Positions 1 through 10,877 of a stretch of 36,896 bases of DNA are shown here, piece by piece. Position numbers and translations under genes: made by a program. Below the pieces are notes generated by a model that did not search any database, was not told the DNA's origin, and worked only from the letters and a program-made list of their open reading frames with translations. The first letter of the stretch is position 1. Each line of letters starts with the position of its first letter. Source of the DNA: a virus; the IMG/VR virus record IMGVR_UViG_3300023257_000063, positions 1-36,896 of that record, one strand, 5' to 3'.

Positions 1-1
1 A

Positions 2-787
2 TCATCTGCATATTCTGGTGGAACAACTTATTGAACAACTTATGATCCAGCTTATGCGACATATAATCAATACGTATCAACTCTTCTTCCAGAAAATACA
101 TCATCATTTGCTTTACCATCCGGAAGTACAAATAATATTACAATAATTAATTTTAAGCGTGAAAGAACTAAAGAAGGAATTAATCCTGGAACCTGGTGTC
201 TTTGCCTTAGTGGGAGTTCGGGTATAACGCTTGTTGATAATAGTAAAGATACATCACCTACACTACCAACGACAAATTTTGGTATAGGAACTTCTTATTA
301 TGTTTATAGCGGATCTTTCACAAACAATGTTGCAACAGCGAGTGCTTATCAATATGGCATTGTCTATAATGATATGGGAATAATTGTTTTAGATAATAAT
401 GCGCTCTATACAAGCGCGTCAATAGATGCTGGTGGACTTGGTTCTCCACATTATTCACAAAGTAATCATGAAGTATTTCGTGCAATTTCAGCTTCTATAT
501 CCGAAGCAACCTATTCTGTAATAAGAAATCAAGAAGAGGTATCATCTACACATTATTTCGTTAGAGCTAAAAATAAGAGATATAATTTCTCGAATAATCC
601 TACTTGACAAACTGGCTCTTATGGTGTTCTTAAATATTCAGAAATGTATAATGATCCTAAGACATATATCACTTCAGTTGGTCTTTATGATGATAGTAAT
701 AATTTACTTGCTATTGCAAAATTAAATAGACCTGTATTGAAGTCATTTGAAAGAGAAGTATTAATTAAGGTGAAAATAGATTATTAA
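2..787 (+). CDS. Virion structural protein, tail or baseplate type (5' partial)
   Basis: The frame is open from the first bases of the window to TAA at 785, so the N-terminus is missing (261 residues visible). It needs TGA=Trp at 32 and 605. The protein is rich in Ser, Thr, Gly and Tyr and low in charge, as in phage surface proteins. Its C-terminus (tyITSVGLYdd, LLAIAKLnrP, then alternating hydrophobics to the end) matches the C-terminus of the gene at 1159, so the two are paralogues. I recall this ending from structural proteins of marine T4-like phages, but the exact virion position is not known to me. A small tagged gene (804) separates the two. Confidence 0.7.
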
Positions 788-803
788 AGGAAAATAAAGA
801 ATT

Positions 804-1148
804 ATGAAAAAATCAGAATTAAGAAAAATAATTAGAGAAGTATTCGACGAAGCAACAAGCGATTCTGAAGGATCTAATATCCGAGACGCAGGTCGTAGTG
901 CAAAAGGTAAGAAAAAGAAAACAAGTAAAAAGAAGCTAAAAGAAGAGGAGAGCGAAAGTATTTTTATTGTTTGGCGAAAAGTTGTAAAAAATACCGGAAT
1001 CAAAGCAATTGATGCAGCAAAAAAAGATTGAGTAATTTCACAGTACTATTATGACGAAGATGAAGCAAAAGACTATATTAAAAAACAAAAATCAAAACCA
1101 TTAGGTAGTAGATCTCAATACAAAATTGAAGAGCAGCCAGGTAAATAA
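804..1148 (+). CDS. Small basic protein with MKKSELRKIIREV N-terminal tag
   Basis: 114 residues, with TGA=Trp at 1029. Residues 1-13 are MKKSELRKIIREV, the module repeated at the start of many genes in this window. It predicts a short amphipathic helix ending in I-R-E. After the tag comes an acidic stretch, then a very Lys-rich segment (residues 32-50), then a short C-terminal domain (IFIVWRKVVKNTG..., YYYDEDEAKDYIKK). The Lys-rich body would suit DNA binding. The start has an upstream AAAGGA leader. The body is not recognised. By analogy with T4 internal proteins I infer a head-packaged protein whose tag could be removed after the I-R-E by prohead protease; this is unproven. Confidence 0.75.
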
Positions 1149-1158
1149 AAAACACTAA

Positions 1159-2064
1159 ATGCAAATTTTCAAAGATATTTCTCCAGATGATTATAATATC
1201 ACTCCATTTATAACGAATAAGGAGTGAACATTTGATTCAAGTAGCTATACTGACTATGTTAGTGGAAGCTGAGGAATACAAGTATCTGAGGGTATAAAAG
1301 ATTCAATAGGTATTAACGCAGATAGTGCTAGTAAAAATAGTATTTACAACTTAGTTAATACATTATATTATAGATATGAAAACGGTGACTATAATAACTA
1401 CTCAGCTTATGATACATTAACAAGTTTAAACCTAGCTAATAGTTTATGATTATTTAGTATTCCTCAACAAATTATTGGAGATAGAATAGAGCCTAGATCT
1501 GTTGAACTAACGTCTGGTAGCTCTTGAGATATTCATGATGACGGCCATGGTAATCTATATGATTATGAAAATATCGATGAAGGGATAATTGGAAATGTTT
1601 TTTATGAGCAAGGTAATATTATTTTAACTCATACAGCATCTTATTGTGGAACTAATTTTAATTCAGGAAGTAATTGAGAATTGAAACTAAGAGGTTCACA
1701 TATAATATATGAACATGAAGCTATATGCAATATTAAAGAAAATGAATTTTGTATGACTACAAATCGTACTGCATATACAAGTTCAGTGTCTACGTCATCA
1801 AGAGTATCAATGATTGTAATACCAGCATTGTCATTAATAACATTTGGTGATTTAGAATTTACAGTTGCTGCAGAAGAGACACTTGAAAATATATTTTCTC
1901 TTCCAGATAATAAAGTATTATATGATGAAAATTGAGATCCATATATTACAACAATTGGGTTATACAATAATGACTATGAATTGCTAGCAATAGGGAAATT
2001 AGCATCACCAATACAGAATAAGAAAAATGAAGAGCTTACATTTATAATACAATGGGATCTATAA
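1159..2064 (+). CDS. Virion structural protein, paralogue of the gene at 2-787
   Basis: 301 residues when TGA is read as Trp (several positions, for example 1675 and 1933). Without recoding it breaks into short pieces. It starts MQIFKDISPDDYN and ends with the same fold-like C-terminus as its upstream neighbour: dpYITTIGLYnndyeLLAIGKLasP, then hydrophobic strands. Ser/Thr/Asn-rich and acidic, with no membrane segment. Most likely a tail, baseplate or fibre-base structural protein. It is the last gene before a strong terminator at 2087-2121, so it probably ends a late structural operon. Confidence 0.72.
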
Positions 2065-2086
2065 TTTAAACAAGCTTAAACAAATT

Positions 2087-2121
2087 AAGTAGCAATTATA
2101 AAAAATTGTTACTTTTTTTTT
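2087..2121 (+). terminator. Rho-independent terminator
   Basis: An 11-bp stem (2087-2097 aagtagcaatt with 2104-2114 aattgttactt, one G-U pair), a 6-base loop, and a run of T to 2121. It lies 23 bases after the stop at 2064 and before the promoter-like module of the next unit, so it separates the structural genes from the replication genes. Confidence 0.8.
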
Positions 2122-2128
2122 GTTTTTA

Positions 2129-2145
2129 CTTATATTATAATTATA
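2129..2145 (+). promoter_or_regulatory. Promoter-like module (copy 1)
   Basis: cttatattataatt (2129-2142) contains TATAAT and recurs exactly at 3194-3207. Both copies follow a GTTACT plus T-run element and precede a GGAGG ribosome site and a gene start by about 30-40 bases. This fits a sigma70-type -10 box for early or middle genes. A -35 box is not clear. Inference from repetition and position only. Confidence 0.45.
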
Positions 2146-2173
2146 AGAATTAATTAATGGAGGTTAATTAAAA

Positions 2174-2857
2174 ATGAATGTTATAGGATTTGCTAACAAA
2201 TATTACACCCTTTGGGCTGCAGCAAATGTAGAGGGTAGATGCAACTACGTCTACATTCAAAATTTAAGTATGAGTCTTGAAGAGGCAAAGAAGAAGATTT
2301 CCGGTGAGTTTACAGTTGATCTAAGTGTACGAGGATCAACTTCATTTAGTAGAATCACAGAAGAGATAGTAGTTGCAGAAGACGAATTTTCTTTTGGACT
2401 TTTGAAAGGAACTAAAATAAGAGAGTCAGTTGATGAATGGCAACTTACTCGTGCAATGAAACAAGAAGTAACGCCAGAAAGAAAAGGAATGGCATTTGAT
2501 AGACTTCGAGAATTAGGAGTTAGTATTCATGAATACAATGGTGAGTTTTTAACCGACAGAGAATTTTCTTACAGAGTAAAAAAAACACATATTGAAAAGC
2601 TCGAATCAGGACATCATTATAAAAGCGGCGAAAAGGTTAACTTGGAATTAAAAGAAATTGAAAGATTCAATTTTGAAACTCAATATGGACTTACTTATTG
2701 TGTCACCTATGAAAGTAAAGATGAAAAGCTATTTAAGTATATTGGCAGCTCGCCAAAGGATGAGTTTAAAGAATGGACAAATATTTTAACTACTATAAAG
2801 CATTCGTATTATGACGGTAAGAAAGAAACTCATTTATTAAGGATAAAGGTAAAGTAA
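2174..2857 (+). CDS. Conserved phage protein of unknown function
   Basis: 227 residues, starting after a strong GGAGG site (2159-2163). It opens MNVIGFANKYYTLWAA, followed by a YVYIQNLSmsLEEAKKK segment. This opening is one I recall from uncharacterised proteins of many large phages. The remainder is mixed alpha/beta and charged, with no membrane segment or metal-binding cluster. All three Trp codons are TGG and there is no TGA, unlike most genes here. It heads the unit containing primase and the recombination nuclease, so a role early in infection is plausible, but no function can be assigned. Confidence 0.75.
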   Translation: MNVIGFANKYYTLWAAANVEGRCNYVYIQNLSMSLEEAKKKISGEFTVDLSVRGSTSFSRITEEIVVAEDEFSFGLLKGTKIRESVDEWQLTRAMKQEVTPERKGMAFDRLRELGVSIHEYNGEFLTDREFSYRVKKTHIEKLESGHHYKSGEKVNLELKEIERFNFETQYGLTYCVTYESKDEKLFKYIGSSPKDEFKEWTNILTTIKHSYYDGKKETHLLRIKVK

Positions 2858-2858
2858 A

Positions 2859-3164
2859 GTGTTTAAAGAAAAAAGAAACGCAATAAAAATAATGGAACTT
2901 GCTCTAAATATAAAACTAACTGATGATGAAAAAGAAGTGACGTATTATCATTTTATATCAAGTAGTAATAAACACGATGAAGCAATGGCTGAAATCACGC
3001 TAGAGAAATATACTCTTCGTTATTTAAAAAAGAACGATACATTAAACCTTATAAGGACATCTTATAATGGAGATTTTGGTAGAGATAACGTAACAATATT
3101 TAATATAACAAAAGTATTAATAGCCTGTAGAAAGATTATAGAAAATATAGATTGCGAAATATAA
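2859..3164 (+). CDS. Small hypothetical protein (GTG start)
   Basis: 101 residues starting with GTG one base after the stop of the previous gene, which suggests translational coupling. Charged, no Trp, with predicted helix at both ends (KRNAIKIMELALNI..., ITKVLIACRKIIENI). I do not recognise a family. The next gene has its own copy of the promoter-like module, so transcription may be boosted after this gene. Confidence 0.65.
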   Translation: MFKEKRNAIKIMELALNIKLTDDEKEVTYYHFISSSNKHDEAMAEITLEKYTLRYLKKNDTLNLIRTSYNGDFGRDNVTIFNITKVLIACRKIIENIDCEI

Positions 3165-3171
3165 ACTTATA

Positions 3172-3210
3172 AGTTACTATTTTTTGTAATTTTCTTATAT
3201 TATAATTGTA
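3172..3210 (+). promoter_or_regulatory. Promoter-like module (copy 2)
   Basis: The second copy of the element at about 2107-2145: GTTACT, a T-rich run with GT, then cttatattataatt (3194-3207) containing TATAAT. It sits between the stop at 3164 and the GGAGG site just before 3244. Repetition of the whole module ahead of two neighbouring genes supports a regulatory role. The AACTTATAAGTT palindrome at its left edge might also attenuate transcription. Confidence 0.45.
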
Positions 3211-3243
3211 GATTTAAAAAGAATAACTTGGAGGTTATTAAAA

Positions 3244-3669
3244 ATGAAGAAGATAGAAAGTTTTAACGGACAAGAATGCGACACAATAAGAAGAGAAATG
3301 GAAATGGCATTAGGCAGAATAGAGTCAAAATTTGGTATTAAATTTGGCATTAATAAAATGCGCTACAATAATGATGAAGTTAAAGTAAGCATTGATATAC
3401 ACACAATTAAAGATGAAAATATCAAAGATAACGGTAAAATAGCTCCCATTGAAGAAATTAATTTTTTTAATAAATGCGAATCTTATGGACTAAAGAGAAG
3501 TGACTTTGGTAAGTATTTTGTCTCACAGGGAAGTACTTATAAAATTATGGGACTTTTACCTAATCGGAGAAAGTATCCAATACTTGTAGAAAATGTAAAT
3601 AAGGGAAAACAAGTACTTATGACAGCATCAGGTGTTAAGACAGCGTTAGATACGCAAAACAATGGATAA
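3244..3669 (+). CDS. Conserved phage protein of unknown function
   Basis: 141 residues after a strong GGAGG leader. It begins MKKIESFNGQECDTIRREM, which resembles the tagged genes only in MKK and has no I-x-E ending. The C-terminal half (sYGLKRSDFGKYF, sTYKIMGLLPNRRKYPILV) is a pattern I recall from uncharacterised proteins of many large phages. No Trp codons. It overlaps the primase start by 8 bases, so the two are probably co-translated and may work in replication. The function is unknown. Confidence 0.75.
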   Translation: MKKIESFNGQECDTIRREMEMALGRIESKFGIKFGINKMRYNNDEVKVSIDIHTIKDENIKDNGKIAPIEEINFFNKCESYGLKRSDFGKYFVSQGSTYKIMGLLPNRRKYPILVENVNKGKQVLMTASGVKTALDTQNNG

Positions 3670-4588
3670 GATAAAGCAACTAAACAACTTATTAATTAAA
3701 ATTTTTGGAAAAAGCACTTCACCTAATCGACAAGATGAAGTGTCTTTTCACTGTCCTTTTTGCGATCATCATAAAAAGAAACTGGCAATTAATTTGATAT
3801 CTCACAAATGGCATTGTTGAATATGTGACGCAAAAGGTAGTGACATGTACCAATTATTTAAAAAAGTAAGGGTAACTAATAAAGCATATTATGATGAACT
3901 AAAAACAATTACTCCGGACAAAAATAAAAACACTACGAATAAAGATTTTGGTATGATCGAAGTTGTAGAGCTTCCCAAAGAATTTAAATCATTACAATTT
4001 TCATCTCCTCAACCTGAGTATAAGAGGGCAATGAAATATTTAAATAGTAGAAACATTTCAATAGATGATGTTATTAAATTTAACATTGGATATTGCGAAG
4101 ATGGACCTTTTAGAGAACGAATAATAATACCATCATATGACAACAAACATACACTAAATTATTTTGTTGGTCGCTCGGCAAATGAAAATCCATTCAAATA
4201 TAAGAACCCTACGATAAGTAAAAACATTGTTGGTTTTGATTCTTATATAGATTGAAAAAACCCAATAATATTAGTAGAAGGTGTATTTGACGCAATTGCA
4301 ATTAAGCATAATGTAATACCTTTATTTGGAAAGTCACTTCCTAAATTATTAAGAGAAAGAATATCCGAATATAGACCAGATCATATATATGTTTGTTTGG
4401 ACTCGGATGCTCTAAACGATGCAATTAAAATCGCTTGGCATTTTATAAAAAATGGGATAGAGAATGTCTATATTATTGAGATGTCTGTAGGAGACGATCC
4501 TAGTAGTATAGGATATCATAAAATGTGAGAAACAATTAAACAAGCTCGGCCAATTAATCAGTTTACATTAATGGCAATGAGTATATAA
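3662..4588 (+). CDS. DNA primase with zinc finger and Toprim domain (T4 gp61-like)
   Basis: 308 residues. It makes RNA primers for lagging-strand synthesis with the replicative helicase. A zinc ribbon with C31, C34, C52 and C55 (HCPFC ... HCWIC) is followed by the catalytic Toprim domain: ILVEGVFDAIA with E206 and D210, then VCLDSDA with D247 and D249. The Trp inside the second zinc knuckle (W53) is encoded by TGA, as are W198 and later ones, so the enzyme exists only if UGA is read through as an amino acid. The start at 3662 is chosen because it keeps the zinc finger and overlaps the preceding stop. The replicative helicase is not in this window. Confidence 0.88.
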
Positions 4589-4610
4589 AAAAAAAGAAAG
4601 GAAAAAGTTT

Positions 4611-7600
4611 ATGATCAAAAATATCGTTCATTTAGCTGATATTCATATTCGCCTATTACAAAGACATAAAGAATACAAAGAAGTGTTTGAGAAGCTATAT
4701 ACACAGCTAAAAGAAGATACAACGTTACATCCTGATGATTCAATTATATTACTAGCTGGAGATATATTACATTCCAAAACAGACTTGTCTCCAGAAGCTG
4801 TTAGTTTAGCTTCTGATCTTCTAGTTAACTTATGTAATATTCTACCAGTAGTGCTAATTGCAGGAAATCATGATGGAAACTTATCAAACAATTCTCGATT
4901 AGATGCTCTTACTCCAATTGTTAATGCTCTTAATTTAGATAATCTTTATTACTTTAAGGACACAGGAGTATATGACTTCAATGATAACATTCAATTTGGA
5001 TTAGCTAGTGTATTTGATAAGGTAATTCCTGATATTAAAACACTTGATAAGAATAAAGTTAAGATTGCATTATATCATGGAGTAGTTTCAGGTGCTAAGA
5101 CAGAAGCTAAGTATACTTTAACCGGTAGATTTAACGTTGAGTCTTTTAAAGGATATGATCTCGTATTGCTAGGTGATATTCATACTCCGCATCAATTTTT
5201 AAATAAAGAAAAGACAGTGGGCTATCCAGGATCATTAATAGCTCAAAACTATGGCGAAACAGAACTTAATAGAGGTTATTTTATTTGAAATCTTGAAACT
5301 CTAACAGCAAAAGAAATATATGTACCTAATGACTACGCATATCTAAACTTATATATAAATGACGGAGAACTAGAAACCTCAAAGCTTCCTAATCACTTTC
5401 CAAAAAGTTCTCGAGTTAGAATTCATATTAAAGATACGACTCATACTAAAGCAGGTCAGCTTATTGAAGAGCTAAGAGAAAAATATGGACTTTCAGAAGT
5501 AGTTTTAAATTGAAATAATATTTCGAATAGCAATACAGCAAATAAGCTAATTGATAATAATTTTTTAGAGAATATTAAATCAATAGATTATCAAAACTTA
5601 TTACTTAATCAATTCTTTGAAAAATTAAATGATGATCCGGATGTGGAACATATTAGTGAAGAAGATATCAAAGAAGTGTTAAAACTAAACGAAGAGGTTA
5701 ATACTGATGCATTAGAAATCTCCGTTAATAGTCAGTCGCATAATTGAAAACTAAAAAAATTAGAATTTAGTAATATGTTCTCTTATGGAGAAGATAACGT
5801 AATTGAGTTTTTTGACTTTAAAGATGTTATTGGTATATTTGGTAAAAATCATAGTGGGAAGTCAGCATTACTAGATATCTTATTATTTACTCTATTTGAT
5901 AAGAGTCATAGAGCAAACAAAGGTGCAGATATTCTTAACAATAAGAAAGAAACCTTTCATAGTAAAGTTAACTTTGAGATAAATGGAGTTGATTATTATA
6001 TTGAAAAGAAAGGCTCTAAGAGATCTGAGACTAATGATATTGTTAAAGTTGATATTGATTTTTGAAAGGAAGAAAGTGGTGTAATAGAATTACTTAATGA
6101 AGCTCAAAGAAAACAAACTGCTAAAAGGATAAGAGGTTTAATTGGTGAACTTGAAGATTTTGTATTAACATCTACTTCTCTTCAAAACTCTGGAGCTGGT
6201 TTCATTGATATGAAACAAAGTGAAAGAAAAGAATTTCTTTCTCAATTGCTAAAGATGGATATATATGAACAATTACATAGTTATACTGCAGATAAAGTTA
6301 AAGCAATTAAAGCAGAAATAAAAGTCTATAGCTATGAGAATGCTGAAGATAAGTTATATGAAGCAAACAATAATCTTAAAGAGTATACAGAAAAGTTACG
6401 TGATGAAGAAGAGGAACTTAAGAAATTTAAAACTGAATATGATGAATTTAATACAGAAGTTATTAAGCAAACAAAAAGTATAAAAGCAAATTCTGGCATA
6501 GAAAGTAATGTTGCTACAGAAATCGATAATTATAAAGAAAAAATAAAAGCCTACCATTCAACAGAAAATACTCAACATGATACAAAAAAAAGTTTAATGA
6601 ATTCTGTTATATCACTTGAAAAGGAAATTGTCGAAACAGAAGCTAAGATCGCTTTATTAGAAAAATTTTTGTCCGAAAACGAACATGATGTAGCACATAA
6701 GAAAACTACTGTTGAGCTTTTAATGGATAAGTATAATGTTTCAAGATTAGATGCAGAAGTATTTACTAAAAAATTAGACTTAAAACTTGAAAAGGTTAAG
6801 AAGTTAAAAGACTTAGAATATGATCCAAACTGTGGTTTTTGCATGAATAATATATTTGTAAAAGATGCAATAGAAACTAAGAATCAAATTGAAGAAGATA
6901 AAAAAACACTTAAGATTCTACAAAGCAAAGAATCTGATTATAAAGAAGAGCTACTAAGCATTAAAGAATATGCGAATGAAATAAATGAATATGAAGGTAA
7001 AAAAGAGAAGCTTAAGAAATTAGATAAACAATTAAGCCATCTTAAGATTAGTAGATATGCAGAAAAAGAGAAGCTCGAAATAAAAGAAACGTATATTAAC
7101 GGACTTGAGAAAATAGTCACAACATATAGTGAGAATCAGGAGAGTATTAATTGGAATATAATTGTTGAAAATAAGATATTAAATCTTAAAATAGATATTG
7201 ATAGAGTTAAAAAATTAATTAATATTTCTCAAAGTAATATAAAATCTTATAGTTCAAATATTTCTGTCTTTGAACATGATAAAAAGAGATATGAAGAGCA
7301 AATTATAAATGCTAATAAAATAAAAGAAGAATTAAAACTACTTCAATATTATAGTTTAGCAATTTCTAAAAATGGAATTCCTTATATGTTAATAACTCAA
7401 GTAATTCCTATACTAGAAGAAGAAGCTAATAATATCTTATCATTGATGACAGACTTTTCTATTGTATTTGAATTAGATGGAAAGAATATTAATTTAAAAA
7501 TTGCATATGCAACTGATTCATTTTGAGCAATTGAACTATCATCTGGATTTGAAAAGTTTATTTCATCATTAGCAATAAGAATAGCATTAACTAAAATATC

Positions 7601-7826
7601 TAATCTTGCTAAACCAAACTTCATTGCAATTGATGAAGGTTTTGGGAGCTTTGATACTGAAAATATATCAAACGTTGGCGTTATATTAGAGTACTTAAAG
7701 ACCCAATTTGACTTTATTATCATTATATCTCATTTAGATACGCTAAAAAGCTCGGTAGATTACTCCATAGAAATAGAGCAACATGATGGATTTAGTAAGA
7801 TTGATAATACAGGACTTAAAAAATAG
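4611..7826 (+). CDS. Mre11-Rad50 fusion (T4 gp47-gp46, SbcD-SbcC) recombination nuclease
   Basis: A single frame of 1071 residues with TGA=Trp at 5286, 5511, 5745, 6063 and 7524. Residues 1-385 are an Mre11/SbcD nuclease: aDIH (10-12), GDILHS (50-55), GNHD (85-88), then LLGDIHTPH. Residues 386-1071 are Rad50/SbcC: Walker A GKNHSGKS (411-418), long coiled coil, zinc hook CGFC (741-744), signature ELSSGFEK (975-982) and Walker B FIAIDEG (from 1004). In T4 these are two separate genes that form a complex processing DNA ends for recombination-dependent replication. Here no TAA or TAG and no new start separates them, so a fused polypeptide is expected unless it is cleaved. It probably shares a unit with primase. 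Confidence 0.9.
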
Positions 7827-7850
7827 TTTAATTATTTACGCTTACTTGCA

Positions 7851-7863
7851 ATATTTATTAATA
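7851..7863 (+). promoter_or_regulatory. Candidate late promoter element ATATTTATTAATA
   Basis: This 13-mer occurs exactly here and at 25850-25862, both times in short non-coding gaps about 37-50 bases before a long virion gene. A shorter match is at 14194-14203. T4 late promoters use TATAAATA; TATTTAT is its reverse-complement sense, so equivalence is uncertain. In such AT-rich DNA a chance match is possible. Confidence 0.4.
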
Positions 7864-7899
7864 CAATAATAAGGAGTAGATTATTAAAAAAAAATAACT

Positions 7900-10212
7900 A
7901 TGGCATTTGATATACCAAGAAGATATATAGATATAAACGATAATTACAAAAACGCTAGTGTATACATTAATGATTCAAATACTGAAGAGTATTTTGTAGT
8001 TAGAGACCTTGAAGAGACTATTACCTTAGGTAAAAGTAGCTTCATAATTGATATATCCAATCCAGAACTATTCGTTGTAGGCTCAAACATTTCAATTGAA
8101 ATTAGCAACGATATTGGAGACACGCTCTATACCGATATTCCCAACTATGTTGAGGATGGTAGACGACGTGTCTCTATTTCTGTATATCCAGAAAACGATA
8201 ACGGTAATTATACTATAGCAATATTGGGTAGATTAAAGAACGTCCCTAAAGAGTGAAAAGATAGGCCTAATATACTTTTAACCAAACAAATAATAGTAGA
8301 CAAGAGTAAGTCAAATAATCAAACTATAAGGTTTTATAATATTCCGAGTGTCACAATAACAGAAAATCAAAGTAAGAAGCAAGGAGTAATATCATATAAA
8401 GATAATGCATCTAAAATAATTACTACTTCTGGAAGCGGCAACTTTTCAGGATATTACGGTGACGATTCCAAATACTATCTTACGTTTAATAATGACTCTA
8501 TGATTAGAGAAATGAAAAATGCTTCAATTATAATTAGCTCAAGCATTAGTGGTGCTATTAATAGAGATTATATAATTAGTAGAGTTTTGAGTAATAGTAC
8601 TGCTCAACTTAATCAACCATATTATACTAAAACAAATAATAAAATAAAGATTAGTGGATTTCAAAGTAGTGGTGACATTTCTTATACAATGTCTTATGCA
8701 TCATCTGTTTCACAATCTGCAGCAACTGGAAGTAGTCAATCTTTTGCAAACATTGAATTAACAAACATAGGCATATTTTCAGGACAAATATCTAGAATAA
8801 AGACATATATTAAAAACAGTCAAGTATCTGACGAAATTGAATATGAGCTAATTAATGACACCGCAATAAAAAGTAAAGATCTCTTAATCGATAGCGAATC
8901 TATTTATAACAATCATATTGGTTACTTCTATAATAAAGAATGATTTGAGTCTTGATGAGCAACATCTTCTGCAGAAACAAATTGATCCTATGAAATGTCA
9001 TCTAACTATCATATCGATTCTATACACATTTCATGTAGTGAAAATCCAATATCGCTAAGTAATGAAATAAAAATAATTAATGAAAGCAAATCTTTAAGTT
9101 ATACATATAATGAAAGCGAAGTTAATATTTATAGTCTTGAATTTTCAGGATACTCTATTCAAAAAAATAAAGAATATTTTGATGGAGAAAAGATTAATGA
9201 ATTAAATAGAGCTAAATTAAAAATATATTTAAGTGGTAGTGCATTTGGTAATTCTGATGGTCATAGTCTTGGTAAATGTATATGAGAAAATAAAAATGGT
9301 AATATTGGAACTACTGACTATGATAACTATTTAATTCCATTTGAAGCAGATAATACCGGTCAAGGTCAAGTTGTGTTGCTAATTGAAAGTGGTGAATGAT
9401 ACATTTCAAACTTACAAATAAACTTTAATCAAATTAAAGGATTCTCGCCAACATCATATAGATATATGACTCCTATACCTGAATGAATTAATCAAGCAAA
9501 TTGTAATTTTAAATTTGAATTTTATAATAACTCAAATGTTATTGCACCGTTCGAACTTTATAAATATAATGTTGATATTGAAGGACCAGCAATCGGTAGT
9601 GGTATATTATCAACAGCAAATTTAGTTCAAGCAACCTTACCAACAGCGTCAATAACTACATCAATAGTCGGTTATGACATAAAAGTTGATTTAACAATTC
9701 CTGCTGCAGATGAAGAGAATGTAATATATTATGAACTTTGAAATAGACAAACTGAAACTGACGATTGATATTTATTGAACAAAATTCAAAATAATAGTAG
9801 TATCTCTGGCGGTGTTGAGTTATCGTATTACGATTCAAATTTTGAAAAGATTAACGAATCATCTTCATATTACATTAGATCGATAGGAGTAATTGATTAT
9901 GTTGATAGTGCTACATCGTCAATACTAACAGCAATTACTTTACCAGATATTACATTTGTGAGTGAACCAAAGCAAATATATAAGGGATATGAATTAATAT
10001 TTGAAGTTCCAGAGAATAGATTAATTGGAAGCGTTGATATTAGAAAATGCAGTAGTAGTGTTGATACAGGTACAGCTTTTGATTACGTTAGCAGCTCATT
10101 AGTAGATAATGCTAGTATATCAATAGGAAGTGTCAACACATATAATTATTTAGTTGAAGATACAGATTTAAGCCTGTATCATAAATTTTGAATAGATAGT
10201 ATAGGGAGATAA
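7900..10212 (+). CDS. Large virion structural protein
   Basis: 770 residues with many TGA=Trp codons (for example 8254, 8941, 9397, 9739, 10189); read by the standard code it breaks into five or more fragments. The N-terminus (MAFDIPRRYIDINDNYKNASVYINDS) and the strand-rich first 120 residues resemble structural proteins I recall from marine T4-like phages. The rest is Ser/Asn-rich, with repeated beta-sandwich-like segments and a C-terminal fibronectin-like look (VIYYELWNRQTE..., yYIRSIGVIDYV). It starts a new unit behind a candidate late promoter. Probably a tail, neck or whisker-associated component; the exact role is not assigned. Confidence 0.75.
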
Positions 10213-10216
10213 AAAA

Positions 10217-10570
10217 ATGATGATGACTACAGCAGGATGTGATTTTGAAGGCGTAAGTATACACGATGCAGGCGAAAAAACAATGATAAGAAATTATGAA
10301 GGTATGATTCCTGATTACCTAATAGTAGATGAAAAATCCTATCTATTAGCAGACAAACTATTTAGAGCTTCAAAATCAGCAGAATTTCCTTTTAGTTATA
10401 AATGCAAAATTACTGATTCTGTTTTTATAGAATTTGAAGATATGAAAGAATGCTTAAAGATAGTAAAGTATTGTACTAACGAAAATATACATATGATGAG
10501 AGTTCAAATTAGTGATAAATTAATTTGGTTAAAAAATAAAGAAGAATATGATTTTAAAATAGAGGAGTAG
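10217..10570 (+). CDS. Hypothetical protein
   Basis: 117 residues, ending in TAG, 4 bases after the large structural gene. It is acidic, with a CDFEGVSIHDAGEKTMIRNYEG opening and a mixed alpha/beta remainder. Its one Trp is TGG. No recognised family and no membrane segment. The first ATGs (10217, 10220, 10223) are adjacent, so the exact start is uncertain by two residues. Confidence 0.6.
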   Translation: MMMTTAGCDFEGVSIHDAGEKTMIRNYEGMIPDYLIVDEKSYLLADKLFRASKSAEFPFSYKCKITDSVFIEFEDMKECLKIVKYCTNENIHMMRVQISDKLIWLKNKEEYDFKIEE

Positions 10571-10591
10571 AAAATAGAGAGTAGAAAATAG

Positions 10592-10870
10592 ATGATAAAA
10601 TTAATGAATTTAATTAAAGAAGAGAAAGACGAAGACATTTCAACCATTGAAATAAAAACAAGAGACGTAGATGGAAATTTAATAAAACTAATTTCATACA
10701 TTACTGAAAATGGAAATGGAGGGCATTCATTTGAAATAATAGTTGATCCTGAAACATCAGAATATAAAAAAGAGTTCTGCTTTGATGGTGATGGTCCAGA
10801 TTATATAAAAGAAATTACAAAAGATGGTAAAAAAGTTACTTGAGCAGACTACGATAAGGATAATAAATAA
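10592..10870 (+). CDS. Small acidic protein with tag-like N-terminus
   Basis: 92 residues with TGA=Trp at 10841. It begins MIKLMNLIKEEKDED, a shortened variant of the recurrent N-terminal module that still ends in L-I-K-E. The rest is beta-rich and acidic (STIEIKTRDVDGN, HSFEIIVDPETSEYKKEFCFDGDGPDYI), so it may be a small globular domain. It lies just before the endolysin gene. The function is unknown; a head-packaged protein is inferred only from the tag resemblance. Confidence 0.65.
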
Positions 10871-10877
10871 ACTAAAT

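Noticed and set aside
3244-3290. MKKIESFNG start as another member of the tag family
   Set aside because: Only MKK is shared; there is no amphipathic stretch or I/L-x-E ending within the first 16 residues.
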